Of a stretch of DNA of 64,000 bases, positions 51,606 to 60,610 are shown piece by piece. The DNA is from Kribbella antiqua. GTDB lineage: Bacteria; Actinomycetota; Actinomycetes; Propionibacteriales; Kribbellaceae. The notes beneath the pieces were generated by a model. The model had not been told where the DNA came from. It saw only the letters and a program-made list of their open reading frames with translations, and ran no database searches. Each line of letters starts with the position of its first letter. The stretch's first letter is position 1. Location of the stretch: NCBI RefSeq assembly GCF_004345665.1, contig NZ_SLWR01000002.1:372001-436000 (forward strand), in the 5' to 3' direction. Both the position numbers and the translations under genes were made by a program.

Positions 51606-52381
51606 TCGCGGGTCACCTTTCCGGCGCGGCCGTTGAGGAAAGCCCCCATCCGTTCCTTGGCGTCATCGCTGCCGGAGGCAACTGATGCCATCAGTGCCTC
51701 GAGCAAATAACCTTGGCTCGGGTCGGCCTCCGCGATCCGCGGAAGGGCCTGGAGTACGGCGAAGTTGGTGATCGGTGCGTTGCGCGCGATCCGCTCGGCG
51801 AGCTCGAGCGCCTTCGCCAATCCCTCGCCGTCCTCGACGAGGTAATGCGACAAACCGATCGTCTGGCCCTCGGCCGCGTCCACGACCCGCCCGGTCAGCA
51901 TCATGTCGGCCATTCGATGTACGCCGATCAGCCGTGGAACGCGGACGGATCCGCCTCCCCCGACGAACAGACCGTGCTGTCCCTCAGGCAATGCGTAGAA
52001 CGCCGACGGCTCGGCGACGCGAAGGTGAGTCGCCGACGCGAGTTCGAGACCGCCGCCGATCACCGCACCCCGCAGCACCGCCACCACCGGCAGCGAGCCC
52101 TGCTCGATGCGGGCAAAAGCGCGATGCCACATCCGCGAGTGCTCGAGTCCTTCAAACGTCGTCCGCTCGGTCAGTTCCGTCAGGTCCAGCCCCGCGGAGA
52201 AGTGCGCCCCCGCGGAGTCGAGTACGACGGCACGAGCCCAGGCGGGTGGCGTCGAGAAGAAGCGCTCGAGCCCGAGCACGGTCGCATCGTCGAGAGCGTT
52301 GCGCTTGGCCTCACGGCAGAGCCGGACGACAACCACCTCGCCATGCCGCTCCACTTGTAAGGAGTCCGGTAGCAGGGTCAT
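51602..52381 (-). CDS. Enoyl-CoA hydratase/isomerase family protein
   Basis: A 259-residue crotonase. Both catalytic glutamates are present (Glu114 in GGGLELAS and Glu133 in ALPEGQHGLF), which fits a true hydratase rather than a thioesterase. The oxyanion loops are AGAHFSAGLDL and GAVIGGG. In this operon it would hydrate coumaroyl- or feruloyl-CoA. ATG 52381 overlaps the CoA-ligase stop; the long frame further upstream is inside that gene. A hydratase/lyase giving vanillin directly cannot be excluded. Confidence 0.85.
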   Translation of the reverse strand: MTLLPDSLQVERHGEVVVVRLCREAKRNALDDATVLGLERFFSTPPAWARAVVLDSAGAHFSAGLDLTELTERTTFEGLEHSRMWHRAFARIEQGSLPVVAVLRGAVIGGGLELASATHLRVAEPSAFYALPEGQHGLFVGGGGSVRVPRLIGVHRMADMMLTGRVVDAAEGQTIGLSHYLVEDGEGLAKALELAERIARNAPITNFAVLQALPRIAEADPSQGYLLEALMASVASGSDDAKERMGAFLNGRAGKVTRE

Positions 52382-53853
52382 GGAGCCTCTCGGTTGAGTT
52401 CGTCGCGGAGTCGCGCTCGGAGCACCTTGCCGGTGGCGTTTCGCGGGAGTTCGTCGACCAGGTGGATGTCGCGCGGCAGCTTGAACCGGGCGAGGTTGGC
52501 CTCCAGGTGCCGCCGGAGCGCCGGTACGTCGACCGTCACGCCGGGATGCAGCTCGACGAACGCGACGCCGACTTCCCCCCAGCGGTCGTCCGGCGCGGCG
52601 ACCACAGCCGCGGACCGGACGCCATCGAAATCGACCAGCACGGCCTCCACCTCGGCCGGGGAGATGTTCTCGCCACCGGAGATGATCACGTCCTTCACCC
52701 GATCGACGACGTACGACCAACCGTCCGCACCGGTGCGTACGACGTCGCCGGTACGGAACCAGCCATCGTCGTCCCGGGGATGACTCCAGTACCCGGCAAA
52801 CACATGCGGTCCCCGGATCAGCAGCTCGCGACCGGGACCGCCGTACTCGATCCCGATCGCCTGACCGTCCTCGGCGCGGTGTGCGACATCGGTGAAGAAG
52901 TGCGGCACGCCCATCGACGTCCGATGCTCGGCGGCGCCGTCGTGGATGGCCATGTAGACGCCCGGGCTGGCCTCGGTCATGCCGTACCCCTGGAGAATGC
53001 GGACACCACGGTTGAGCCATTCCTTGGCCACGCTCTCGTTGATGGTCGAGCCGCCGTAGATGACGTGCCGCAACGACGACAGGTCCGCCTCGGCCCACGC
53101 CGGATGCTCGGTCATCAGCTGCAGCATGGTCGGAACGCACGAGAAGCTGGTGATGCTCTCGTCGTCGATCAGCCGCAGGATCGTGCCGGCGTCGAACTTG
53201 GTGACGACCTCGACCCGGCCGCCTTTCAGCAGCGTCGGCAGCGTGATCTGACCCAGTCCGACGGCGTGGAAGAGCGGCGCGATGCACAGCGCCCGTTCGG
53301 ACTCGGTCAGGTCGAAGTGAACCAGCTGGTTGAACGTGTTCCAGGTCAGGTTGCCATGCGTGAGCACCGCGCCCTTGGGCTTTCCGGTCGTTCCCGAGGT
53401 GTAGAGGATCAACGCCGGCTCGTCCAGGTGCACATCCGGCTCCTCGGCCAACGACGTACTCAGCTCGATCGAGCTCACCGGCACATGCTCACCAAGCTCC
53501 GGTACGACGTGATCCACGCCCGCGCCGGTGATCAGGATCGACGCACCGCAGTCGTCGAGCAGGTACCGGAGCTCGACCGCGGCCAGACGAGTGTTGAGCG
53601 GCACGAAGATCGCACCGAGCAGACCGGTGGCGAAGAACGCTTCGAAGGTCGCGATGTCGTTGGCGCCCAACCAGGCGACGCGGTCTCCCCGAGTGATCCC
53701 GAGGTCCTGCAGCGCCGAGGCCCACCGGTCGACTCGATCCGCCAACTGCCGGTAGGTGAGTCGTCGACTGCCCTGGGTGAGCGCCTCGGCGTCAGGCGAG
53801 ATCCGGGCGCGGCGCCGCGGCCACGTCCCGAGTCCTTGGTTACCTTTGCTCAC
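52378..53853 (-). CDS. Acyl-CoA ligase, probable hydroxycinnamoyl-CoA ligase
   Basis: A 491-residue ANL ligase with the AMP motif LYTSGTTGKPKGAVLTHGN, GYGMTEASPGVYM, the hinge RTGDVVRTG and the catalytic Lys in NATGKVLRARL. Its size and position match CouL/Fcs-type ligases, which turn p-coumarate or ferulate into CoA thioesters. It overlaps the hydratase by four bases and follows the alcohol dehydrogenase by two. A fatty-acid ligase is the alternative; the operon argues for an aromatic substrate. Confidence 0.82.
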   Translation of the reverse strand: MSKGNQGLGTWPRRRARISPDAEALTQGSRRLTYRQLADRVDRWASALQDLGITRGDRVAWLGANDIATFEAFFATGLLGAIFVPLNTRLAAVELRYLLDDCGASILITGAGVDHVVPELGEHVPVSSIELSTSLAEEPDVHLDEPALILYTSGTTGKPKGAVLTHGNLTWNTFNQLVHFDLTESERALCIAPLFHAVGLGQITLPTLLKGGRVEVVTKFDAGTILRLIDDESITSFSCVPTMLQLMTEHPAWAEADLSSLRHVIYGGSTINESVAKEWLNRGVRILQGYGMTEASPGVYMAIHDGAAEHRTSMGVPHFFTDVAHRAEDGQAIGIEYGGPGRELLIRGPHVFAGYWSHPRDDDGWFRTGDVVRTGADGWSYVVDRVKDVIISGGENISPAEVEAVLVDFDGVRSAAVVAAPDDRWGEVGVAFVELHPGVTVDVPALRRHLEANLARFKLPRDIHLVDELPRNATGKVLRARLRDELNREAP

Positions 53854-53855
53854 GC

Positions 53856-54959
53856 TCAGAACCTCAGCACCGGCTTGATCGTCGTACCACCGGTCATGTC
53901 CTCGACCGCCTTCTCGATATCGGCGAACGGGTACTCGGTGATCAGCCGCTCCACCGGGAGCCGGCCCTGCGCGACCAGCTCGGCCAGAACCGGGATGAGC
54001 CGCTGCGTCTCGCTGTCGCCGAGGGTCAGCCCGACCACCCGCTTACCTCCGAGCATGCCATTGACGTCCAGCGCGACCTCGGTGCCGAAGGGCGGTGCGC
54101 CGACGATGACCGCCGTACCTCTCGCTGCCAAGGCGTCGACGCCGGCGCGGAGCACTCCGACGTTGCCGGTGGTCTCGACGAGCCCGGAAGCGCCACCGCC
54201 GGTCGCTTCCTGGATCCGGGCGGTCAGGTCGTCCCCTGCCTCGATCACGTGGGTCGCGCCGAGCTCACGGGCAAGGTCGAGGCGGGACGAAACCTTGTCG
54301 ACGGCAACGATCGTCGTCGCCGGGGTCAGAGCGGCAGCCATGACGGCGGAGAGGCCGACAGCACCGGCACCGAGGACCACCACGGAGTCGCCGGGGCGTG
54401 GCTGGAGAACATTCCAGACCGCGCCGACTCCGGTCTGTACGCCGCAGCCAAGCGGCGCGAGCTTCTCCAGGGGCGCGTCGTCGGCGAGCTTGACCACGCT
54501 GCGCTCGTCGACCAGCGCGAGTTCCGAGAACGAGGACTGACCGAAGAAGTGGCCGCCGAGCTGGGCGCCGTCCCGCGTGATCGTCGGACTCCCGTCTGCG
54601 CGAACGCCTCCCAGGAGATTGAGCGGCAGCCAGGTGGCGCAGTACGCCGGGTGTCCGTCGCGGCAGTTGGCGCAGTCGCCGCACGAGGTGAACGAGAGCA
54701 GCACGCGATCGCCCGGCGACACCCGGGTGACCGCGCTGCCGACGGCCTCGACAACGCCGGCACCTTCGTGTCCGAGCACGCCGGGCAGCGGAAACGGCAG
54801 ACCGCCGGAGGCGACGCCGAGATCGGTGTGACAAAGCCCGGCGGCCGTCATCCGGACCAGCACCTCGTCGGCGCGCGGCTCGTCGAGCTCGATCGAGCTC
54901 AGCGTGAACGGGCTGCCGCCGGCCTCGACGACCGCGGCCTTGGTGGTGTAGTTGCTCAT
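53856..54959 (-). CDS. Zinc-dependent (aryl-)alcohol dehydrogenase
   Basis: A 367-residue medium-chain dehydrogenase. Catalytic-zinc ligands are Cys43 (GLCHTD) and His64/Glu65 (GHEGAGVV); the structural zinc is held by Cys93, 96, 99 and 107 (CGDCANCRDGHPAYC). The NAD motif is VVLGAGAVGLSAV. The sequence fits the class III/benzyl-alcohol dehydrogenase branch. In context it may oxidise coniferyl, p-coumaryl or vanillyl alcohol to the aldehyde. It lies 25 bases after the aldehyde dehydrogenase gene. Confidence 0.85.
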   Translation of the reverse strand: MSNYTTKAAVVEAGGSPFTLSSIELDEPRADEVLVRMTAAGLCHTDLGVASGGLPFPLPGVLGHEGAGVVEAVGSAVTRVSPGDRVLLSFTSCGDCANCRDGHPAYCATWLPLNLLGGVRADGSPTITRDGAQLGGHFFGQSSFSELALVDERSVVKLADDAPLEKLAPLGCGVQTGVGAVWNVLQPRPGDSVVVLGAGAVGLSAVMAAALTPATTIVAVDKVSSRLDLARELGATHVIEAGDDLTARIQEATGGGASGLVETTGNVGVLRAGVDALAARGTAVIVGAPPFGTEVALDVNGMLGGKRVVGLTLGDSETQRLIPVLAELVAQGRLPVERLITEYPFADIEKAVEDMTGGTTIKPVLRF

Positions 54960-54983
54960 GGCTACCTTTTCTCAGTCGAAGCT

Positions 54984-56435
54984 TCAGTCGAGCGACACGA
55001 TCACGGACTTCGTGCGGGTGTAGGCGTCGAGCGCCTCCGGGCCGTACTCGCGGCCGTAGCCGGACGCCTTGACGCCGCCGAACGGGACAGCCGGGTCGAG
55101 CATCGCCCAGTCGTTGACGAACACGATCCCCGCCTCGAGCCGGGCCGCCACGCGGTGCGCCCGGGCGAGGTTCGAGGTCTGGATCCCCGCGGCCAGCCCG
55201 TACGCCGTACTGTTCGCCAGCGCGATCGCTTCGGCCTCGTCGTCGAACGGCTGGACCGTTAGGACCGGGCCGAAGATCTCCTCCTGGACCACGCTGGACT
55301 CGTTGGGCAGATCGGCGATCACCGTCGGCTTGTAGTAGAAGCCGCCGTCCAGGTCGAGTCGCTCACCGCCGCACACCACCCGGCCGCCATCCGCCTTCGC
55401 CAAAGCCACGAACTCCTCGACCTTCCGCACGTGCCGGTCGGACGCCATCGGACCGATCACCGTCTTGGAATCCCGCGGATCACCGATCGGAACCGTCGGT
55501 ACGGCGTCGGCCAGGATGCCGACGAACACGTCGTACAGCGGCCTCGCCACCAGGAGACGCGGGCCGGCCATGCAGAACTGGCCGGTGTTGAAAACGAAGC
55601 CCTTGATCGCGGCACCGACCGCCTTGTCCACGTCGGCGTCCTCGAAGACGATGTTCGCCGCGTTGCCGCCGAGCTCCATGGTGACCGGGACCAGCGAAGC
55701 CGCGGCCGCGCTCGCAGCGAGGCGACCAACCGCGGTGGATCCGGTGAAGGCGATCTTGTCCACGCCAGGGTGCCGGAGCAGTGCGTCTCCTGCGACGGCG
55801 CCGCTGCCGGTGACGACGTTGACGACACCATCCGGTACGCCGGCTTCAGCCAGCAACTCGGCCATCCGCAGCGCGGTCAGCGGTGTGTCGTCGGCCGGCT
55901 TGTGCACGATCGTGTTGCCGGCGGCGAGGGCGGGCGCGAGCTTGGAGTTCGAGAGGATCAGCGGGAAGTTGAACGGGGTGATCGCGCCGACGACGCCCAG
56001 CGGTTCGCGCCGCGTGTAGGCGAACGTCTTCAGCGGGGTCTCCCGGGTGGAACCGTCCAGCGTCTGCGCCAGGGCCGCGTAGTACTCGTACTGCTCGACG
56101 GTCGTCATGACGTCCACCGGCAGGCACAGGCCGATCGGCTTGCCGACGTCGAGGCTCTCCAGTTCGGCGAGCTCCTGCGCGTTCTTCCGCAGCAGTTCCG
56201 CGACCCGGTTGAGCACCCGGGCCCGCTCCCGGCCGCTCATCCGCGGCCACGGTCCGTCGTCGAACGCCGTACGCGCGGCGGACACCGCACGATCGATGTC
56301 GGCCGCGTCGCCGTCGGCCACGGTACCGATCACCGTGCCCGTGGACGGGTCGATCACATCCACGCGTGCGCCCGACTGCGCGGGCGTCCACCGGCCGCCG
56401 ATGTAGAGCTCGCGCTCGATCTTGTCGATGGTCAT
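54984..56435 (-). CDS. Aldehyde dehydrogenase (probable aryl or coniferyl aldehyde)
   Basis: A 483-residue NAD(P)-dependent aldehyde dehydrogenase with catalytic Cys288 (NTGQFCMAG), general-base Glu254 (VTMELGGNAANI) and cofactor loop FTGSTAVGR. It is the first gene of the seven-gene catabolic operon, divergent from the MarR-type regulator. With the adjacent alcohol dehydrogenase it could turn coniferyl alcohol into ferulate, or oxidise vanillin to vanillate. Sequence alone does not decide. Confidence 0.88.
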   Translation of the reverse strand: MTIDKIERELYIGGRWTPAQSGARVDVIDPSTGTVIGTVADGDAADIDRAVSAARTAFDDGPWPRMSGRERARVLNRVAELLRKNAQELAELESLDVGKPIGLCLPVDVMTTVEQYEYYAALAQTLDGSTRETPLKTFAYTRREPLGVVGAITPFNFPLILSNSKLAPALAAGNTIVHKPADDTPLTALRMAELLAEAGVPDGVVNVVTGSGAVAGDALLRHPGVDKIAFTGSTAVGRLAASAAAASLVPVTMELGGNAANIVFEDADVDKAVGAAIKGFVFNTGQFCMAGPRLLVARPLYDVFVGILADAVPTVPIGDPRDSKTVIGPMASDRHVRKVEEFVALAKADGGRVVCGGERLDLDGGFYYKPTVIADLPNESSVVQEEIFGPVLTVQPFDDEAEAIALANSTAYGLAAGIQTSNLARAHRVAARLEAGIVFVNDWAMLDPAVPFGGVKASGYGREYGPEALDAYTRTKSVIVSLD

Positions 56436-56462
56436 GTGCGGTCCTCACTACGCCCGGATAAT

Positions 56463-56510
56463 CATCAGGTTTCCTGTTGTTGATACCCTGATCAGCATCA
56501 GGTTTCCTGT
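56463..56510. promoter_or_regulatory. Two identical 15-base repeats, probable MarR operators
   Basis: CATCAGGTTTCCTGT occurs at 56463-56477 and again at 56496-56510, spaced exactly 33 bases (about three helical turns). Each copy contains the palindrome CAGG-TTT-CCTG. Between them CCTGAT-CAGC-ATCAGG forms a further symmetric site. They fill the 98-base gap between the aldehyde dehydrogenase and MarR-type genes, as expected for operators controlling both. Confidence 0.75.
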
Positions 56511-56533
56511 CAATACCTGGGGCGTGACTTCCG

Positions 56534-56962
56534 TTGGAACCTTCACTGCTGTACGCGATCAAGCAGGTCGAGCTCGCCGTCCGCTCACACCTCGACGACA
56601 TCCTCAAGGGATCGGGCGTCACCGCGGTGCAGTACACGGCGCTCACCGTGCTGCACCGGCGCGACGGACTCACCTCCGCCCAGCTCGCCCGCAACTCCTT
56701 CGTGAAGACCCAGTCGATGGCCGACATCGTCACCGCGCTCGAGAAGGCCCGACTGATCAGCCGCCGCCGCGATCCCGCGGACGTCCGCCGCATCCTGATC
56801 AGCCTCACCGACCACGGCCGCGATCTCATCGCCCAGTACGACGACCCCGTCCGCAAACTGGAGGCCCGGATGACCGACGGCCTGACCGCCACCCAGATCC
56901 GCGACCTCCGCCACTCCCTCAACCACTGCCGCGCCACCCTCAGCGACCACCCACCCCACTGA
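56534..56962 (+). CDS. MarR-family regulator of the hydroxycinnamate operon
   Basis: A 142-residue MarR protein with a winged helix (LTSAQLARNSFVKTQSMADIVTALEKARLI, then RRRDPADVRRILISLTDHGR). The likely start is TTG at 56534. MarR-type CouR/FerC proteins repress hydroxycinnamate genes and let go on binding the CoA thioester. Position, divergence and the repeats upstream support such a role. It ends one base before the convergent membrane-protein stop. Confidence 0.87.
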   Translation: MEPSLLYAIKQVELAVRSHLDDILKGSGVTAVQYTALTVLHRRDGLTSAQLARNSFVKTQSMADIVTALEKARLISRRRDPADVRRILISLTDHGRDLIAQYDDPVRKLEARMTDGLTATQIRDLRHSLNHCRATLSDHPPH

Positions 56963-56963
56963 G

Positions 56964-57716
56964 CTACCTGTGGTTTGTCGCCGCCCAACCGCCGAGGATC
57001 GCTCCTACCAACGTGACGAGCAGGATCGCCACGAGCGCGGCCGCAGCGGCCAGTGCACGGTCGGCCTCGGCGATGGGCAGGGATGGCCAGTCGATCCTCG
57101 CAACAAGGTCGTGTTTGCGGTCCACCAGGTAACCCACCCCAGCGATGAGGCCGACAGCGTCCCAGCTGACGGTCCACACGGCGAGGCCTTCCCGTCCGCC
57201 CTGCGATGGCGCCAGTCGCCCACTCGTGTAGCCGCCCGCGAACGCACCGATTCCCATCGATAGCACGAGCACAATCCAGGCGCCGACGTACACCCAGCCA
57301 ATCCCCGACCAGTCGGCAAGCTTGTCCCAGCCGATCAGACTGCCAACAGCAGCGGCTAACGCCAGCAGAAGTACGGCGGTCCCGCCGGCCACCAGCCAGC
57401 CGACGAACGCGGCGCCGAGCGACGCACCCGCCAGATCCTCTCGCCACTCGTCACTGACGCCCAACTGTTCACTGGCGGCCAGCTCCGCCGTGTCACTGAC
57501 GCCGAGATCCGCATCGACACTGGTGCTCTCATCCGCCTCGTAACCGATGCCGTCCTCAGCTGCGACCGGGTCGGGCTCGTCCTCCCGATACTCCTCATCT
57601 GCGTCCAGCTCGGAGTCGTCCTGCACGCGGGCCCAGCCCAGCAGCTCGTCCAGTCCGACCTCGACCACTTGGCCGGACTCCCTGTCCCCGTGGACCGCGC
57701 CCCATCGACGCACCAT
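56964..57716 (-). CDS. Membrane protein of unknown function with acidic N-terminal domain
   Basis: A 250-residue protein: about 105 residues that are strongly acidic and soluble (DEEYREDEPDPVAAEDG), then four hydrophobic segments (about 108-250; GASLGAAFVGWLVAGGTAVLL, then GGYTSGRLAPS and a final helix to WAATNHR). ATG 57716 follows GGAAGGG; the frame continues upstream without support. The membrane half resembles small actinobacterial four-helix proteins, but I cannot name a family. It is convergent with the MarR-type gene. Confidence 0.65.
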   Translation of the reverse strand: MVRRWGAVHGDRESGQVVEVGLDELLGWARVQDDSELDADEEYREDEPDPVAAEDGIGYEADESTSVDADLGVSDTAELAASEQLGVSDEWREDLAGASLGAAFVGWLVAGGTAVLLLALAAAVGSLIGWDKLADWSGIGWVYVGAWIVLVLSMGIGAFAGGYTSGRLAPSQGGREGLAVWTVSWDAVGLIAGVGYLVDRKHDLVARIDWPSLPIAEADRALAAAAALVAILLVTLVGAILGGWAATNHR

Positions 57717-57859
57717 GGACACCCTTCCGCTGCACCGCTCCCGGTACCCCGATCCACCCACGTCGATCACTTGACACCGAGGATCGGACGGAGAAATCCT
57801 GGCAGCTGCTAAGTGCACTGGTCTGACCAGTGCGCGGTCGCCGATCGGGCTGGAGGATC

Positions 57860-60097
57860 ATGAGTGAGAGTCAGGGGTTCCACGGGCGCATCGGGCTGAC
57901 ACATCTGGATTCCGTGCCGCACTGGGCGCCCGTCCAGGCACCGCCAGCGTCGGCGCCGAACGTCGTCTATGTGGTCCTCGACGATGTCGGATTCGCGGAT
58001 CTCGGCTGCTTCGGTTCCGAGATCGACACTCCGACCATCGACGGCCTCGCCGCCGAAGGCCTGCGCTACGTCAACTTCCACGCGACACCGTTGTGCTCGC
58101 CGACCCGCGCGTCCCTCCTGACCGGACGGAACCACCACTCCGTCGGCATGCGCCTGCTCTCCAACCTCGACACCGGCTACCCGAACGGGCGCGGTCACGT
58201 CACGAAGGCCGCGGCGACCTTGGCTGAAATGCTGGTCGACTCCGGCTACAACACGATGTGCGTCGGGAAGTGGCACCTGGCTCCGATGGAGCACACCACC
58301 GCATCCGGGCCGTACGACCAGTGGCCGCTCGGGCGGGGCTTCGAGCGGTACTACGGCTTCCTCGAGGCCGAGACCGACTGCTTTTATCCCGAGCTCTACA
58401 CGGACAATCACGCGATCGAGGCGCCGGGACGGCCGGAGGACGGCTACCACCTGACCACCGACCTGGTCGACCAGGCGATCTCCCTCGTCCGGGCCCAGAG
58501 CTCGGTGACGCCGGAGAAGCCGTTCTTCCTCCACCTCGCGTTCGCCGCCGCGCACGCGCCGCATCAGGCTCCGCAGGAGTACCTCGACAAGTACCGCGGC
58601 CGGTACGACGAAGGCTGGGACGTCGTACGGGAGACACGGTTCAGGCGACAGAAGGAACTCGGCCTCATCCCGCCCGACACCCGGCTGCCACCGCGCAATG
58701 ACGGGGTCGTCCCATGGGCGGACCTCACCGATGACGAGCATCGTCTGTTCGCTCGCCTGCAAGAGGCGTACGCCGCGATGCTCGACCACACCGACGCCGA
58801 ACTGCGACGGTTCGTCGAGGCCTTGGCTGCCTTGGGCCGGCTCGACAACACGATGATCGTGCTCATGTCAGACAACGGCGCGAGCCAGGAGGGCGGCAAG
58901 CGCGGATCGCTCAACCCAGCGGCGTTCCAGAACGGCATCGAGCCGGACTTCGCCTGGAACCTGGAGCACCTCGACGAGATCGGCGGCCCACGCGGTCACT
59001 CGAACTACCCGTGGGGCTGGGCGCAGGCGGGCAACACACCGTTCCGTCGTTACAAGCAGAACACCCACGAGGGCGGCGTACGGGTGCCACTGATCGTGAG
59101 GTACCCCAACGCGATCGCCAACCCCGGCGAGATCCGCTCACAATTCCACCACGTCACCGACATCACGCCGACCGTGCTCGACATCGTCGGTGTGCAGGCG
59201 CCCGAGGTCTACCGCGGTGTGCCGCAACTCCCCCTGCACGGCACTCCCCTGACCTACACCTTCGGCGACGCCGCCGCGCCGACCCGTCATCGCACGCAGT
59301 ACTTCGAGATGTTCGGTCACCGCGCCATCTGGCACGACGGGTGGAAAGCCGTCGCCTTCCATCAGCGTGGCACGCCGTACGAGGACGACCGGTGGGAGCT
59401 GTTCGACACCACAACCGACTGGTCGGAGTCCGACGACGTGGCCGAGCGTTACCCGGACAAGCTCGCGGAGCTCCAGCAGCGCTTCTGGGCCGAGGCAGGC
59501 AAGTACGACGTACTGCCGCTCGACGACCGCGGCTTCGCCGTACGGGCCAAGGTCGCCAGGCCGGGATCAGTCCGCGCGCGACGCCGATTCGTCTACTACC
59601 GCGGCATGCCACACCTGCCGGCCGCTGCCTGCCCGCCGACGATGAACCGCTCGCACCGCATCACCGCGTTCGTCGACCGAGCCGCGTCGGACGGCGACGG
59701 AGTGCTGGTGGCTCTCGGCGGCGTCGCCACCGGGTTCGCGTTGTTCGTCAAGGACGGCCAGTTGGTCTTCGACCACAACTACCTAGGCCGGCACACCGTC
59801 GTACGCTCGGAATCGCCCATCCCCGTGGGTACGACGGAACTCGCGGTCAACGTCGAGCAGACCGGCGACCGCACCGCATCCGTGCAACTCCTCGTCGGCG
59901 CGCAAGAGGTCGCCTCCACCAAGCTCGACGCCGTACTCCCCCACTTCCACGGCTGGGAAGGCCTGGACATCGGCCAGGACGGCGCCTCCCCGGTCTCGCC
60001 TGAGTACGACGACACCTTCCCCTATCAAGGCCGCCTCGACCGAGTCGAAATCACCCTCGAAGACGACGACACCCCACTCTTCGAAACCGTCGACTAA
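57860..60097 (+). CDS. Arylsulfatase-type sulfatase
   Basis: A 745-residue sulfatase. Cys79 in CSPTRASLLTGR is the formylglycine site, and Asp41/Asp42 (VLDDVGFADLG) and MSDNGASQEGG hold calcium. GKWHLAPM and HEGGVRVPLIVRYP are further core motifs. A C-terminal beta-rich domain (about 590-745) is typical of the large arylsulfatase subgroup. No signal peptide is seen, so it may act in the cytoplasm. It needs a formylglycine-generating enzyme encoded elsewhere. ATG follows GGAGGA. It overlaps the convergent VOC gene by four bases. Confidence 0.92.
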   Translation: MSESQGFHGRIGLTHLDSVPHWAPVQAPPASAPNVVYVVLDDVGFADLGCFGSEIDTPTIDGLAAEGLRYVNFHATPLCSPTRASLLTGRNHHSVGMRLLSNLDTGYPNGRGHVTKAAATLAEMLVDSGYNTMCVGKWHLAPMEHTTASGPYDQWPLGRGFERYYGFLEAETDCFYPELYTDNHAIEAPGRPEDGYHLTTDLVDQAISLVRAQSSVTPEKPFFLHLAFAAAHAPHQAPQEYLDKYRGRYDEGWDVVRETRFRRQKELGLIPPDTRLPPRNDGVVPWADLTDDEHRLFARLQEAYAAMLDHTDAELRRFVEALAALGRLDNTMIVLMSDNGASQEGGKRGSLNPAAFQNGIEPDFAWNLEHLDEIGGPRGHSNYPWGWAQAGNTPFRRYKQNTHEGGVRVPLIVRYPNAIANPGEIRSQFHHVTDITPTVLDIVGVQAPEVYRGVPQLPLHGTPLTYTFGDAAAPTRHRTQYFEMFGHRAIWHDGWKAVAFHQRGTPYEDDRWELFDTTTDWSESDDVAERYPDKLAELQQRFWAEAGKYDVLPLDDRGFAVRAKVARPGSVRARRRFVYYRGMPHLPAAACPPTMNRSHRITAFVDRAASDGDGVLVALGGVATGFALFVKDGQLVFDHNYLGRHTVVRSESPIPVGTTELAVNVEQTGDRTASVQLLVGAQEVASTKLDAVLPHFHGWEGLDIGQDGASPVSPEYDDTFPYQGRLDRVEITLEDDDTPLFETVD

Positions 60098-60447
60098 TTG
60101 ATGCAGAGGCAGAAGGGGTGGCCGGCTGGGTCGAGGAAGACGCGGAAGGTCGTGCCGGGCTGGTGCTCGTGCTTGGTCGCGCCGAGCTCGAGCACCGCTG
60201 CCTCGGCTGCGTCGAGGTCCTCGACCATCACGTCGAGGTGCATCTGCTGTGGCACCCCTTGCCCCGGCCACTCGGGCGCGGTGTAGTTCTCCACCTGCTG
60301 GAAGGAGATGCAGTTGTCTTCCGTGCGGATCTCGGCCCAGTTCGACGAGGCCTCCACCTTCCAGTCCAGCAGCGCACCGTAGAACGCCGCGAGTACGCCC
60401 GGGTCGGGACAGTCGATCACAAAACTCGGAAACCGTGCGATAGCCAT
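60094..60447 (-). CDS. VOC (glyoxalase/bleomycin-resistance-like) family protein
   Basis: A 117-residue protein with one pair of beta-alpha-beta-beta-beta modules: FVIDCPDPGVLAAFYGALLDW, then MHLDVMVEDLDAAEAAVLELGA and FLDPAGHPFCLCIN. VOC proteins bind a metal and act on many small substrates or bind drugs; none is indicated. The 163 bases upstream (60448-60610) show no gene. Confidence 0.88.
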   Translation of the reverse strand: MAIARFPSFVIDCPDPGVLAAFYGALLDWKVEASSNWAEIRTEDNCISFQQVENYTAPEWPGQGVPQQMHLDVMVEDLDAAEAAVLELGATKHEHQPGTTFRVFLDPAGHPFCLCIN

Positions 60448-60610
60448 ACCCGCACCCTACCCACGATTCCGGACGACCTACGTCCGGATTGTCAGGATCG
60501 CGCACATCACGTAGCCGATGGCAATGAACTCGCGGTCCGCGATCGCGGTCACTTGCCAGTTGCGTGGTCCGCCGTCGTCGGCTGCCTTCAGCCACTCTTA
60601 AAGCAGCGAT

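Noticed and set aside
51602..53287. Fusion of the hydratase with a 300-residue N-terminal extension
   Set aside because: The extension is an out-of-frame reading of the CoA ligase gene; ATG 52381, in an ATGA overlap, is the natural start.
51602..53853. Interpreting the ligase and hydratase as a direct ferulate-to-vanillin (Fcs-Ech) pair
   Set aside because: It is possible, but the presence of a hydroxyacyl-CoA dehydrogenase and a CouO-like amidohydrolase in the same operon favours the beta-oxidation-like route; kept as an alternative.
51775..54540. Open frame of 921 codons on the plus strand
   Set aside because: It is antisense to the hydratase, ligase and alcohol dehydrogenase genes, which carry their catalytic residues.
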